DNA of 64,000 nt. It comes from Rhabditoides inermis. Its lineage: Eukaryota; Nematoda; Chromadorea; Rhabditida; Rhabditidae. The notes under the pieces were generated by a model. The model saw only the letters and a list, made by a program, of their open reading frames with translations. It did not search any database and had not been told where the DNA came from. The stretch covers positions 852,001 through 916,000 of the forward strand of contig CAWZYM010000369.1 of NCBI GenBank assembly GCA_963966185.1, given 5' to 3'. Numbering within the stretch: position 1 is the stretch's first letter; the number at the start of each line of letters is the position of its first letter. A program made the position numbers and the translations under genes. Below are positions 24,521-37,672 of this stretch, one piece after another.

Positions 24521-27328
24521 AAGGGGGGAGGGAGGGAGAGGGAGGGGGATGGAGAGAGCGAGAGAGGGAGAGAGGAGAGAGGGAGAGAGAGAGAGAGAGA
24601 GAGGAGAGAGGGAGAGAGGGAGAGAGAGAGGGAGAAAAGGAGAGAGAGAGGAAGAGAAGGAGGGAGAGGGAGGTTACCTGGACACTCGCGGGCTGCTGAG
24701 TGGACTGGTCGCTGGTGAGGGCGGCAGGGGCAGGTGGCACACCGGGGGCAGGTCCTGCGAGGCAGCAAGCAGAATAAAAAGAAGGTGAAAAATGTGTTAA
24801 AGGAACAGTGGCGCATTATATTCGACTTTGGATCATAACTTGACCCATTGGAATGCAAAACGAACGAAAAAATAACGATTCAAAGCTGTTACCGCGTTAC
24901 CACACCAACTACCACAGACCGTCCCGTTACCACACGAAAATAGGCGTTCAAATGTGTGTTTTGGCGGGAAGCCCCATTTTCGCTGGGCCGATCGATATTG
25001 TGATCGCTTTCGCAAAGAAGTCAGTTCTCGAGTAGGGGAGCGGTCTTTGCGCGTGATGACCCAATGAGCTGCGTGGCGCAGTGGAAAAGACTGTGGGCTA
25101 TCACTCTCGCAGCCACTGGTTCGATTCCTGTTTGCAACTTTGCTTGGAACATACATACACCTCGGCGCGTGGTGTTTCGTGCGAATTTGAAAACGGTTCT
25201 GATAGACGCCTCTGTTCCTTTAACATGTATTGCTGAACAACACGGGTTCGGCTCCTATCACCTGACTGGATTGTTCGGACAGTCTCATGCGAGGCGGACC
25301 ACTCATCAGAGATGATACTTTGAATCAAGTAGCACACAATATAGATCACGCAATATAACGGTGGGACTCTCATTCCCACTTCACAAGTAGCAACACAAAT
25401 GTGAAGACATTAGAAAGAAGTGAATCAAAGTCAACTGGCATGGGCGTGTGATATATCTTGTAAAGACAGTGACGAGCTAAGAAATCGAGGTGAAACGTAA
25501 ATGTTTTGATAGTTATTTTTCTGATCACAAAGACGAGAAACGGTATAACAGTAGTCTAGAGACGTCATAAAATCCAAGTGAGCTCACAACACGACTCCTA
25601 CACATCCAACTCTCCTCCCTACATAGATGGGGCTCACAGTTATCCGTGGTGCGCCATAGAGACATCCACAATAATGCAGGTGAACACGCTCACCTTCCTC
25701 TGTCCGCGAAGGTCTCCTCTCTACCCTCTTCTCTCTTTTCTCTATGTCTCTCACTTTCCTCATTCGCATTCAATAAGAGACAATGCTTTCAGCCTACTTA
25801 TTGGCCTACTTAGCACTAACCACCCTGTGTCTATGATACGCTTTCTTACAGTTCCCGAACTCAACAAACGCTACACCAGTAGTCTAGAGACATTCATATG
25901 ATTCAATTGCGTCCACTAACCTTTCTCATTCGCATCCAATGTGAGACAATGCTTTGAGCCTGCTTAGCCTACTTGGACTACTTACACTCAAGGTGCGGTC
26001 AGTCTCTTCGAAAGCCATTCGGGAGTGTTTCGAAGGCATAGCTAGGCATTCCGAAGTGTTCGGGAGTGTTCGGGAGTGTTCCAAAGGCAATTCGGGAGTG
26101 TTCTGATGAGGGCGACTCGAAAGGCAATTCCGAAGTGTTTCGGAGGCCTTCGGGAGTGTTCCGTGGTGCCTCCTCTCTCCCACTCTCATATACTCTTCCA
26201 ATTTAAGATAAAGTTTTCATCCAACATATGTAGTCAGCCTACTGAGGACTCCTTCGTGCTCACCTCTCCGTGTCCGTGGTGCCTCCTCTCCGCCCGCCCC
26301 TTTCGCGGAGAGCTCGGCGTGGACTTGGCCGAGTGCGGCATCGATCTGCAACTCACAATTGTATTCAGCTCGAATAAATATTGAAATAATGTGTTTTTGA
26401 AGAAGAATGTGCAGTGTTTTGTTCGGTTAATAAGTGCGCGCTATTTGAATGCATGTGCGGCATCGCTCTGCAGTGTATCCTTATAAAGTGGTGATGCAAA
26501 GACGAACACTGCTATGTTCTTTTTCAGCCTTAATGTATCATAAATAATGAGTGCTTGACTGTTTTATGGGTAAACAATTTTTATTATTATTAATATTATT
26601 ATTAAAGCCTTAATGTAGTGATTGATGTGATTATCATCACTTTGTTGAATGCGGCATCGCTCTGCGAGTAGTGGGTCAGTGATCAGTCTCTTTGCAACTG
26701 ACTTCGAAACGCAGTCGAAACACAACGAAACCAAACATTGTATGAAGATTCTGTCTCCTTGTTATGTGGGGTTTCAGGGAACAACACAGTGCGTGTTACG
26801 CATACGTTTTAACTGTCTGGTTTAGATATAAACGTTACAGAACGGTTATCTTGCTTGCGTAGCGATACAAATATGATCGAGGCTACGATACTTTTCATCC
26901 TATTGACATAAATATAAACATTTTTATACACATCAGCAATTGGACGCTGACAGTAAGAACTGAAACAAAAAATAAAAAAAAAGTGAACAAGTTGCAATGA
27001 TTTCGGCTCATAATCCATGGCAATAACATGCCTACAAATGATACGTTTCATTGCACTGGTGTAAGCGCTGTTTTCACCCAACAGCAATGGTCGGTGCCGG
27101 AACGTCCTTACATAAATGAACATACCTCAAGTACTCGTTGATATAGCAAGGCAATATGAGACAGTGCTTGTGAAAACTATACTTAATGTATCATAAATAA
27201 TATAAAAAAATAAACTACCTCAAATACTCGTTCTCGCTGTCCAGATAGGGATTCCTCGGAGGTGGAGGGGGAGCAGGCAGGCCCAGATAGAGTCGGTTGA
27301 ACTCGGAGTTGTGCCGCATCGCTGGAGG

Positions 27329-27377
<49 letters not shown>

Positions 27378-27381
27378 CCCT

Positions 27382-27419
<38 letters not shown>

Positions 27420-27423
27420 CCCT

Positions 27424-27468
<45 letters not shown>

Positions 27469-27600
27469 GTCTCTCTGTCTCTCTGTCTCTCTGTCTCTCT
27501 GTCTCTCTCTCTCTCTCTTTCTCTCTCTCTCACTACCTTTCTGCGGCGACTTGCTGCGCGACTTCTGCCGATCCACGATTTTGCGAATGAAATTCGCCAT
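16849..27600 (-). CDS. BTB/POZ-domain protein with Cys-rich C-terminus
   Basis: Predicted 534 aa from 21 exons (high to low): 27600-27537, 27321-27219, 26345-26264, 24754-24678, 24208-24154, 22264-22207, 21833-21745, 21429-21382, 21025-20925, 20741-20642, 19913-19845, 19299-19223, 19160-19111, 18682-18594, 18291-18196, 18041-17974, 17905-17851, 17572-17477, 17432-17349, 17129-17041, 16903-16849. Every junction keeps phase. The N-terminal ~225 residues are Ser/Pro/Lys-rich with RSKSPQK-like repeats (near 15-21 and 227-232), suggesting phosphosites. BTB signature near 248-282: CSVGIVVE then FLICRHQLAHASDYFRQMF. A BACK-like helical part follows (DDTLETCMRLSRRFESRGLE). The end has paired cysteines (C448/C451, C467, C473/C476, C482, C498/H500, C512/C514), possibly metal-binding. 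BTB proteins often act as dimeric adaptors, including for CUL3 ligases; its role here is unknown. The last exon and the exon-15 acceptor are least certain. Confidence 0.85.
17147..17304. mobile_element. MITE-like element with GGTGCGGTCAGTC termini
   Basis: Left end AAGGTGCGGTCAGTCTGTTC and right end GAAGAGTCTAACCGCTACTT are imperfect inverted repeats. The element lies in intron 19 of the BTB gene. Its interior repeats AAGTTTTGNGAAG/GTTTGAAG motifs. Other members occur at 25990, 49338, 57310, 59062, 60394 and 61263. Confidence 0.6.
18292..18593. repeat. (CT)n intronic tract in the BTB gene
   Basis: Nearly the whole of intron 14 is a CT-rich tract, so the minus-strand transcript is polypurine (GA)n up to the acceptor. 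Small CCC, TTT and AAATC interruptions are present. Confidence 0.9.
19429..19793. mobile_element. Inverted-repeat element carrying a tRNA-like module
   Basis: Left end TTAAAGAAACAGTGGCGACT and right end AGTCGCCACTGTGCCTTTAA are near-perfect inverted repeats. Inside, 19644-19720 resembles a tRNA promoter: TGGCTCAGTGC as A-box-like and GGTTCGATTCC as B-box. It lies in intron 11 of the BTB gene. A second member is at 24797-25227. Confidence 0.65.
20340..20475. repeat. Possible retroelement tail
   Basis: A run of TGATTGTGATTGTCA, then CTTGACTTGACTTGA, beside a GC-richer block (TTTCCCCGGCGTTAGCCCA). The layout resembles the 3' end of a LINE or SINE, but no coding part is seen. It lies in intron 10 of the BTB gene. 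Confidence 0.25.
22262..22640 (+). repeat. Three tRNA-like modules in tandem
   Basis: Copies start near 22265, 22389 and 22540. The first and third have TGGCTGAGTGGATA or a variant and GGTCGAGGGATCGAGTCC-like B-box blocks; the middle copy has lost most of its centre. They abut exon 6 of the BTB gene, whose acceptor falls at the left edge of the first copy. They lack tRNA folds and look like tRNA-derived SINE heads. Confidence 0.6.
23450..24000 (+). mobile_element. Dispersed element bounded by CT and GA tracts, copy 1
   Basis: A CT tract (about 23449-23575), a unique core (about 23578-23866) and a GA tract (about 23862-23990). The core is present again, inverted, at about 43983-44290 inside the innexin gene, also with CT before and GA after it. 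The outer tracts are complementary to each other, so the whole unit can fold back. Confidence 0.7.
24440..24672. repeat. (GA)n tract
   Basis: About 100 bases of pure GA followed by GGGAG-interrupted purines, in intron 4 of the BTB gene, next to exon 4. All long frames across it are Arg/Glu or Ser/Leu low-complexity artefacts. Confidence 0.93.
24797..25227. mobile_element. Inverted-repeat element carrying a tRNA-like module, copy 2
   Basis: Left end TTAAAGGAACAGTGGCGCAT and right end GACGCCTCTGTTCCTTTAAC are inverted repeats of the family at 19429. The internal tRNA-like part is at about 25068-25140, with GTGGCGCAGTGG as A-box and GGTTCGATTCC as B-box. It lies in intron 3 of the BTB gene. Confidence 0.6.
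25990..26170. mobile_element. GGTGCGGTCAGTC-family fragment
   Basis: Starts AAGGTGCGGTCAGTCTCTTC and continues with reiterated TTCGGGAGTGTT units alternating with AAGGCA. No matching right terminus is visible, so it looks truncated. It lies in intron 3 of the BTB gene. Confidence 0.5.
27330..27533. repeat. (CT)n tract in intron 1 of the BTB gene
   Basis: CT with regular GTCTCTCCCCTCCC and CTGTCTCT interruptions, filling nearly all of the intron between exon 1 and exon 2. Two CTCTGTCTCTCCCCTCCC blocks sit about 60 bases apart, showing slippage of a longer unit. Confidence 0.92.
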
Positions 27601-28980
27601 CGGAAAAAAGTGTGTGAAAAAATGATCTCTCGAAAAACGCGTGAACAAAAGAAACAATGAAAAGTTTCGTGAGGAAATCGGATACCCGTTAGCACTACGG
27701 CACAACAGAGACACTTCGTGAGAGAGAGAGAGAAAGAGAGAGAGAGGGAGAGAGAGAGAGAGAGAGAGGGCAATCATTTATACGCGTGCTGTTACAATGG
27801 CGTCAATCGTCAATGGAGTGATGGGCATGCGTCATTGATAGTAGAGAGAGGATTGAGGGGACAGCGGGTACATGGAAGAAACAGGTGGCAGATGACACGG
27901 ATAATATGCCTTCCTCAGTTTTTGGCTTTGGCAAGTTAATATAGTATGTAGGTACATGGACGGAGAACAGGTGGGAGGTGACACAAATAAAATGGCATTC
28001 TTCTTTACACAAATCTTTTATATGTTAAAAAAAAACGCTCATAGACTCGCTGACAACGTAGACAGCGGGTGCACGCACGTGAACAAGACACGGATGTGGG
28101 GCTTTCTCAGTTTGGACATTCTTATTTTTTTTTATCATAAACTCTCATAAACGTTCTGACCTATACCAATGCAAATACTGTCTGTCAAATGAGAATGAGA
28201 AGAAGCAGTCGGTGTAGCAAACGCCGGTCTCCAGTACTCATGCCTTTGAATTCAGCATGATACCACGAATATAGTAAAATTACGAACAACAACTAAATAT
28301 GTACGCACGAAGATAACTAGAAAATGATTCATCAGAGCTTTTAGCGCACTACGTTTAAACGTCTCGTTTACAACAGAAAACACAACGCCGGAACACCGAT
28401 GAACCAATGATCGCTCAACGAGTAGACTATGCCAGAGACTGATGGAAATCGAGAAGTTTGCAGAAAAAAATAATATTCGCAAATCGCAACTATTTTCGTA
28501 ACATTTTGTGGATCTGAGAAAATTCCGCATGTTAACTGGAGAGAGAGAGCGAATAACATGCAAAGCAATGATTGATCCGCGTCCCTCCGATTCCGACCTC
28601 TCCCCCCTCCTCTCTGCACTCTCTTCATGATAGACACTCTCTCGCTGCCCCTGTGCCCTGCGTCTCTGTGATCTTACACACTCTCTCCCTCTCTTGTCTG
28701 TCTGACGCTCTCGTTTCAATGTGTTCTATCGGCAGGTGTAATCTCTGGGTTGATGGAAGCTGGATTGGCAGATTTAACGAGACGCAGTGGGAGAGAGAGA
28801 TATTTTTTGAGACGGTGATGAGTGAGACTAAGCTTCTAAATTTCAAAAATTCTTCGAGCAACTCTTTTTATTATTTTATATCATGTAGCGGGGAGTCACA
28901 CTCTTTGAAACTCACACGCCATTGGGTATGCTTCAATGCATTGTTTCATCCCCAGTTGATCTTTGAAAGGAGAAAAAGAC

Positions 28981-29034
<54 letters not shown>

Positions 29035-29331
29035 TTCGACTGCATGCGGCACCTCAATTCAAGCCGTGCATCTATAATACATGACTTGGCTGGGCGACAC
29101 AAAGTGGCAATTGGTGCAGGACGGAGAGTGGCGAGAGAGCGAGAGAAAAGAAGAGATTCAGAGAGTGGACGACGAGAGAGTGTGTGAAGAGAAGAGAGCG
29201 CAGAGAAGCTGGGAGAGGAGATATGGAATGAAGCCTCGGCTGCCGAACAATGAGATGCATCAGGATGGAGGTGTGAGTGAGACGGCTACTCAGAGTTAGT
29301 ACTACTCTCTCTCTCTCTCTCCCTCTCTCTC

Positions 29332-29377
<46 letters not shown>

Positions 29378-29535
29378 GTACTAGTTGCATGCTTCCAGTA
29401 ATCTGCTCATCGGATCTATGGGTGATTTATTATGTCGTCTTTTTTTCGAAAGCGTCTCGCTAAAACACAAGTTTCGCTCGTTTTTCCGCCTTTTTTTGCG
29501 AAATTTGATGACGTGCGAGAAAACAATTTGGCGAC

Positions 29536-29572
<37 letters not shown>

Positions 29573-30748
29573 CCCCTCTCTCCCCCTCTCTCCCCCCTCT
29601 CTCCGTCTCTCTCTCTCTCTCTTTCTTTCTCTCTCTCGTAAGAAGTCGTATTTGTTCGAAGAGCTATGTTGTTTTATTTGTTGTTTACGTGTTTTTGTTC
29701 TAGCGGATCGTTTAGAAGCATGCATTGCTGATCTGATGTTTGTGCATGTTGAGTTTGTTTGAAAGTTTTCTAAACGTTCATATTTTCTAAACTATTCTCG
29801 GCTCATATTGATTTTCCTCAAACATCATATATATTATCTATTGTACATATTCCACATGTTTCACGTGTCACTTGATCGAGTCTTATCAACTATATTAACT
29901 TTTTCCCCTTTTCACTTTTTCAAATGTGTTGACTACGGAACCTATGTAGCTCCCTCCGCTTCTCCAACCCCATAGTTTAGAAAACAGCTTGGATCAAGAC
30001 TCAGACTCTACTAGAGATGTTTAATTGAAATCTCGTCTAGTCTTTGACCACAGTTTCGGGATGGGGCCTCTTTCCATTCTCCGAATTTCCTCATGCTTTC
30101 CATGCAGTCTCAGGTTACTTCTCGAGATTGGCTCTGGTTTTCTGGAGTATGCCATTTCCCGCCGGTCCGCGCGTTTTCCCCGCCCCAATTTCCCTCCAAT
30201 CAAGCAGAGTTGACCGGGGCGTCAAAACAATGCGGTTTTGATTGGGCTCCACATTTATGTACGTCTGCGGTGATGAATTTGATGTTATTAATATGATGCT
30301 ATTAATTAATGCTGCCAGAAAATGACGCCAAATTAAATGATTGAAACGTTTGTTCACGTTTTCTTCAAGTTCTTTTTTTTCTTTCAGAAAACGTAGTAAA
30401 CATTGCATATTTTATGTCCAATTCAATTAAAAAGGACTTATTCTTAAAGAATTTTCGAGTTTTCACAAGAAAAATGCACTTTTTTTAGCGTTCAATTACA
30501 TAATGCTATTTTGATAGCATCAATTAATCTCGATTTCATGAATTGTGTGGGATTCGATCGAATTAGAGTTTTATAGCGGTGCACGCGACAACACTGAGAT
30601 AATTATCCGCATCCTTTCACGTATCTCTCTCCCTCCCTTTCTCTCTCTCTGCTTCTCTCTCCCGCTCTCCCTCTCTCTCTCCTCCCCTTTCTCTCTCTCT
30701 CTCTATCTCTCTCTTTCTCTCTCCCGCTCTCACTCTCTCTCTCCTCTC

Positions 30749-30795
<47 letters not shown>

Positions 30796-31778
30796 TCCCT
30801 CTCCCATTCCCTCTTCCATTCCCCTGAATTTAGGTTCTTTCCTTTATAGCGTTGCCAAAAAAGCGTGGCTTCAGAGTCGCAGTGTTTGAGTACAATTGCA
30901 AAAGTTTCACCCTAGCAACGCGTCATGCAACTTTTTTCTATCAATCATGTATAATTCACGTGTAATTAATCACTATGCATCGTTTTGCATCGACTACTTA
31001 CTAATATAGTTGTCTCTCGATCTCGAGTGTGTACTCATATTTACCTATCTTTCTTATCTTCGATCAGAGACTACCTTCATCTTGTATCTTTACAATTATA
31101 GTCTGATATGTCATGTCGCTTCCTTTGTATTATGAATTAGTACAGCCATTCAAGTGTGACATTTCTTTGGAAGAGAGATCCTCACACACCAGAGTGAGTG
31201 GGGCTGACCTTTAGGGCAATATGCTATATCCCACGCCTTTGTTCTCGCTATTGTCTCTTTTGTTTTGCGTCTGTGTAGACGGAGTTTTGTTTTGTGTGTC
31301 TCTCCGTCTTGTTTACAAACAGTCGCATCGCACATACATACTTACGCGCCAAGAAAACTCTCAAGAAGCCTAGAATTGTGATTTTTGCGAAGAGGAAGCC
31401 TTAGTTTTGAGAGTGTGGATTAGGAAAAGTAGGTGAGACCGACTTGTATTATTTATCGATTTTTTTACGTTACCTCAAACCGTACTGTTTTTATCTGAGC
31501 AGATCCAGTCATCCAGCTCGTATGGATTAGTATTAGTGTTGTTATGTTATGGTTATACACGGCAGATATATACCGCAGCTCTTGCTGCGAAAACTATCTT
31601 TATATCAGCAGAATTTCCAGTTCTCTAAACTAAACTGAATCTCAACGATTCCGCGTAGTTATCACTGATAATAGCGTTACTCAACCGTACCACGAATTAA
31701 CAACTCATTAGCATGCGAGCACCCTTTGATTGCATGTTGCGCGAACCCGCAATTCTCTCTCTCTCTCTCTCTCTCTCT

Positions 31779-31814
<36 letters not shown>

Positions 31815-32335
31815 TGTCCTATTAACCACTAGAATATGGACACCTGGTAAATTGCGATTCAGTCTAAACGCGTGTTCGGTCTGCGTTGCGTTGTTGCTAT
31901 TCGTATCATTTATTTCTTTCTAGTCCAACTTCCTATTTTCAGACTCCTCCATTTCTGAATGTCCTAGATGGCCGTTGGAGGATGCGCTTTGTGACTGGGT
32001 AAGTGTGCTGCTTTCTGCCACACAACGTCGCCGCACCACGAAACACTACGCATTGTGTTAGTGCAGCGTGGGCACCAAGGAAAAGTAGCCTGGGCTCGAA
32101 ATACAAATAACCGGGGATCTCATCACTTCTCATGTTAGTGCATATGCCTGACACATAGTGCATCTCTAACTCTCTAACTCTCTTCTCTCTCTCTCTTCAT
32201 CCCTCCCTCCCTCTCTCTCTCCCCCTCTCTCTCTCTCCCTCTCTCTCATTTATCACTCCCTGTAATCAATGTGAATTTCCGCCATAGATTAGTGTCGCGT
32301 TTGCCTTTGCGGATGTGATATAGATTCGCGCCCCT

Positions 32336-32392
<57 letters not shown>

Positions 32393-35173
32393 CATGCGCC
32401 ACCTAGAAACGTAGCAATTGGTTGCCTGTCAGAGATATGCTTGTAATTTGTCGAGATCCTCCCTTTCTTATCCCTATCATTACTGTCTACCCCATATCCG
32501 CTACCTCTTGCAACATTCTTCTAACGAACACGTTCTGTTTCTTGAATATTTTGCATGTGGTTTCTCACCCGTTCCCCCTCCTTATAAGGAATCGTGGCAC
32601 GCTACAATTGTGCGCTGCTTAGATTCTGCTATGATTTTTGGAGTGAATACTACTTGTTATTGAAAAGGCGTTTTCAATGGCTATAAGAGAAGATAACTAT
32701 GAAATTGGATTGCCAGAGTCCATATCTGATATCATAATGCAGTGCTAGTTATACATTCTGTGTGAGCGTTCTGTTTTCCACTCCACATGTACATGTAGCC
32801 GTTCTGGGGCAGATTTTTGAATTTTGCATGTGCTCTTCTTTTTTTCCTTGGACTCACTCGTAATTCGATAACACTCGTATATTTTCGATGTTCCCTTATT
32901 TCCTTCCTAACTTGCCCCAGAGTTCAGGCAAATGCAGTTTTTTTTGAATTTCAAAGCTGTAAAATATGCTTTTGTATTCTGTATCTTGTGTACAAGGTTC
33001 TGTTTTGATACGCGCTGTTTGCGTGTTCGAGAAAGTGTTGTTCTTTATTTCTATGAAATGAAGAGGCGTCTCAATCTGTCTGTCCCTTCTATCTTGTAGA
33101 TAAGTAGGAGGATTTGCAAGCTGTCTCATCCCCTTCTAGCCCCAAAGTTTTTTTCTAGATTACTACGTTATTTCATCTGTGTAACAGATATCTGTCAATG
33201 TAATATATGTACTGAAACCACAATACTCGCATAAAGTTCTTTAGTAGACATCATGCGACAAACGAAAGAAAAAAGGTATACATGCGACACTTTTAAGGCA
33301 CATTTAGAGCACACCTTTTTTCTAGTTTCGTGCACTACAGCTACCTCCCACGTGAAAATAATCGAATCGGAATCACGAAAAATATCACTTCCGACTTCTG
33401 ACGCAGAAACCATTTGATCAAATATCATCAGCACTGTAAAAAATTGGAGACATTTTTTGGAGAGAGAACGTAGTGAGTAATTGAGTTATTGTTCTAAGAG
33501 TACAGGCACAAAGTGTTCATAAAACACACTGCATACCCATATGTACATTGTAAAAACTGCGGCGCACTTTCTACATGTTCTTTTCGCTTTACTTCAACAT
33601 GAAAATTGTAGTTGCCACGCCAAATTTAGAATTGTACTTGTATGTGTTATGATTTACGATCTTTTAAATGTTTGTCCGCGCACGTATTTCCGTATTTCCA
33701 AAGTGTTTCGAATAGGAATCCCCGTAAGCATACACATATATATGTTCTGCTTCTTTCTAACTCCGGATAATCCCTTTGCGCTCTCATCCATCTGCGCACT
33801 CTCTCGCCGCCCTCGCCGTCTGACCCTCTCGATTCTGCGCACTCTTTCGAAGATGTCAAGTGACGGCGATATCAATTAAATTCACACACGTAACTCACAC
33901 ATCGCTCGTGCAATTTTGGGATGTAATTTTCTGTGAAGCCTTATATTGTAGCTGTTACGAATTTCTATACTGAATCTCTACACGATAGTGTTTGTTGACT
34001 TATGTTTTTGCGGGAACGCGAGTTTACCTTGTCATAATGTTTGGGTGTCTTTTTCTGGGCGTCGTGAGAAAGGGCAATTCATGAGCTCACACTCCCTTTT
34101 AATTGTTATTATTCTGACGCTACGAGGAGTGACAAACTAATCACATCTTGTTCTCTCTACTTCATTGTGATTCCTTTTTCTCTAGTCAAACACCCCGCTA
34201 TGTACATTATAATGCGATTTTGTTGTTTCGTTTGATGTGAATGAGTACCTAACCGCATCTTGTTGGTGGCTCAAACGGGAGTCGAAACCGTTTGATCCAA
34301 ATTCATCCTGTCTTTGCTCTCTCTCTCTCTCTATCGAACGTGTTATAGATAGATATATTTATTACCGATAACATGAGAAAATCGGAATTAAAAGTTCAAT
34401 TTTGATATTCTTCCAGATGCTGGTTTGATTTCGCTGCCCGCTCGCTAGAATCATGCAAATAGACACGACACATGCCTTCGTTCTATCGGTACGTTGTGAT
34501 TTTGTTTTATACTTCTTTTTCATATATATTTTGTTATTTTATTTGTTATACATACATCGGTACGTTCTTATTTTTCACATGAATTTTCTATGACAGTATT
34601 AAGTCGCATGATGTACACAGTACTTTATGGTAACCGTGAAACGTATTTGAATGGAAACGTTTTTATTTACTAAACGTTTCTTATTAGATGAAACGTACGT
34701 GCCCTAAAAATACGTTTTGCAGACAGCGTGACTCGCTAAGAGCCGGTAGAGGACGAGCTGGTAAAGGTATGTGTTTTATTAAATAACTTTTAATATACTT
34801 TCAATATTAAAATGAAACAAATGTATTAACTTTCGTTAAATGAGTCATCAACGACAATAAACACTCATTGCATAAGAAATGGATTACCAAGCGGTGCAAA
34901 TATAGTTATGTTGCTATATCAGCTTATGCACTTATGCACTTATGCTCTCATACACTGTGGGCGCAATGAACGTACTGCACTCTCTCTCTCCCTCTCTTTC
35001 TCTCCTTCTCTCTCCCTCTCTCCCTCTCTTTCTCTCTTCAACTTTCTCTCCCTCTCTTTCTCTTTCTCTCTCTCTCGCACTCTCGCACTCTCTCCCTCAA
35101 TTCTCGCTATTAGCGCGCGGTGTCCTTTTCCAAAGCAGTCTCTCACTCTCATTTGAATATAGGAATAGCTCTG

Positions 35174-35219
<46 letters not shown>

Positions 35220-35473
35220 GTTGACTTCACTTGACATCCTTGAAACGTCTACGCGTATGTCTGCGTCTCTCTCATCCACACACTCTCTCGCCATCGCCTA
35301 TCAACTCACCTCCTCTATTGATTCCGCACTGAACACCCTATGTTCTTCCGGAATATTTTATAATGCAAACTTATTTCTGTAATCTAGACGAACGAATCCT
35401 GCCCTTTTGCTGATTTCAGCTGCCCCCTTCCAAAATTGACCGCGTGAAATATGAGACTTTTAGGATTATGAGA

Positions 35474-35524
<51 letters not shown>

Positions 35525-36637
35525 TCATTCTGCTTAAAAGTGCGTGTGAAATTTCTATCAAGCATTTTTCGTTTTGTACTTATTTTAGCGATCAATATCA
35601 GTGAAACGAATGAAATTCCAAACCAGTGGAGAGTGAGTTTCACTCTCGTATTTAACGTACGTGTCTCCCAGTTTCCTGTTTCGATTCATCTCACTATAAA
35701 TCATAGCGTCCAATTAGGAAAGGCTTTGATACACACTTCGTGAAATTATCCGCATCGTTCAATGGACCCATGCGTTTTTTTTTTCGCATGTCAAATACCG
35801 CTCTCTTTTCTCACCGCGATTTGCATTTGCTGTAATCTCCTGAATAAAGCCATAATGAGCAGTGTTCAATGCCCCGTTGATTTTCCGTGAGGAATCTGTA
35901 TATCTGTGTATATACCTGTATATTTCCCTTATATGGGAATCTGTCGGTTTTCGCAATCGATAGTCACACTTTCTCACCGTTCTTTTCACACTTTTTCTAT
36001 ATCAAACGCGATTACTTACTCGCTAATTTGTATGCATAGAGACTACACTATAATTTTCCCGCCCGCAATCAATGCGTCGTAATTCCGTCATCACAACACC
36101 GGAATAGTTTTGTACGACACGCTCCGCGTTGACGCCCGCCAGTTTGGACTGTGCGGACTGCGGACTACTTTATTCCACTTCATTCATCGCGACTATTCAC
36201 TATTTACTGCACTATCACTGCTATTACTCCAGTAAACAGCGCATTAGTAAGCGGCGTTCAGCTATATCCATAAAAAAGACAAGCGTGCATCTAATCCAAT
36301 CTCATCGCATCTAACCGTCTTCGTAATTCGAACTCGATGGGATGATGAAGCAGTGAGATTCTAGGAAACCACTTGATCCGAATTCGCGTTTTGTCTTGTG
36401 ATTACTGTTGTTGCTAGTCCCGAAATTACCTGCACAATCCGGAAATCCGTGAAAATGTTCGAACTGAGCGCGACTCACTCTTGAAATATTCATAAAAATC
36501 CGCGATCCCAGCAGAGCGCGCTGAATTTTTCACCACTTTCCGAGGGTCAAGAGAGCTCCTGCAATCCTCCCTCTCTCCCTCTCCCTCTTTCTCTCTCTTT
36601 CTCTCTCCCTCCCTCCCTATCTCCCTCTCCCCCCCCC

Positions 36638-36674
<37 letters not shown>

Positions 36675-37625
36675 ATATTTCCCCGTCAGTACGACCCATC
36701 GACAGCTATATAGATTTACTATGTGAGTGTGTGTGAGAGATATTCAATTCCTCCCATCTCTCCCCCTTTTCTCAAGTCACACCGCTGGTAGATTCGTGTT
36801 CGAGCCTCATAATAACATTGACGCCTAAGGAGAGAGAGAGAGAGAGAGAGAGAGAGCAGAGAGAGCGTGGCAGATGCGGAGTGCGCAGACGCGATGCGGC
36901 GTCTCCGAATATAGTTGGTTGGTGGCGGGAAGGACACGAACGTTGGTTGTAATCAATTAGTAGCTGTATTGAAATTATGAAATAGCCAAGAGAGGAAATT
37001 GTACTCGGAGATTCTTTCTAGCATGCACGAGAGATGGCTAAGGTGTAGGCTTGTCATATTCCTGATTAACGTTGATGACGTCATCACATTACCTGCGTAT
37101 TGATAGCTTGCACCTTTTTCGTGATGAAACGTGATACGTGCGATATTTTTATATTTTTGTTGCTGTTTTGGCGTTGAAATTCAGGACATCGCGCTTCTTT
37201 CTTTTCATTGTAACTTGACAACCCGCTACTTGTTCTTCTTTTCTCACTTGACGTCAATTATTTGATGGTATTTCTCTGCTCCCCTAAAACTAGTGGCGCA
37301 ATCTCTATTCTGGAACTATTCGGAAAATCTAACACTGACATCCTATTTGTTACATTGTGACTACTTCTCTTCATTCTAACACTCTGTAAATGCGTCTTCT
37401 ACTAGTTCTCTCCGTGTGTGTCGCACCTGACGTCAACGTTAGTCAGATCTTTGGTGTCAGACCCTTCCCTTTTTCTTCTGGTTTCATTGTCCCGGCTTCG
37501 GGCGCGCTTCCCTCTCGGAGGCAATCGGCTATTCCAAAGTCGAAGTAAGGATATCATTGTCGCTCTCCCCCCTTCTCTCCCGTGTTCTCATCAGGCACCC
37601 ACAACTCGAAACCCCTGATTAAGCA

Positions 37626-37672
<47 letters not shown>

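Noticed and set aside
25064..25145. Possible tRNA gene
   Set aside because: A- and B-box-like blocks are present, but there is no acceptor stem or cloverleaf, and the segment lies inside an inverted-repeat element.
28963..29299. 72- and 74-codon frames rich in Arg/Glu near 29000-29300
   Set aside because: They overlap GA tracts and show no splice continuity or recognisable domain.
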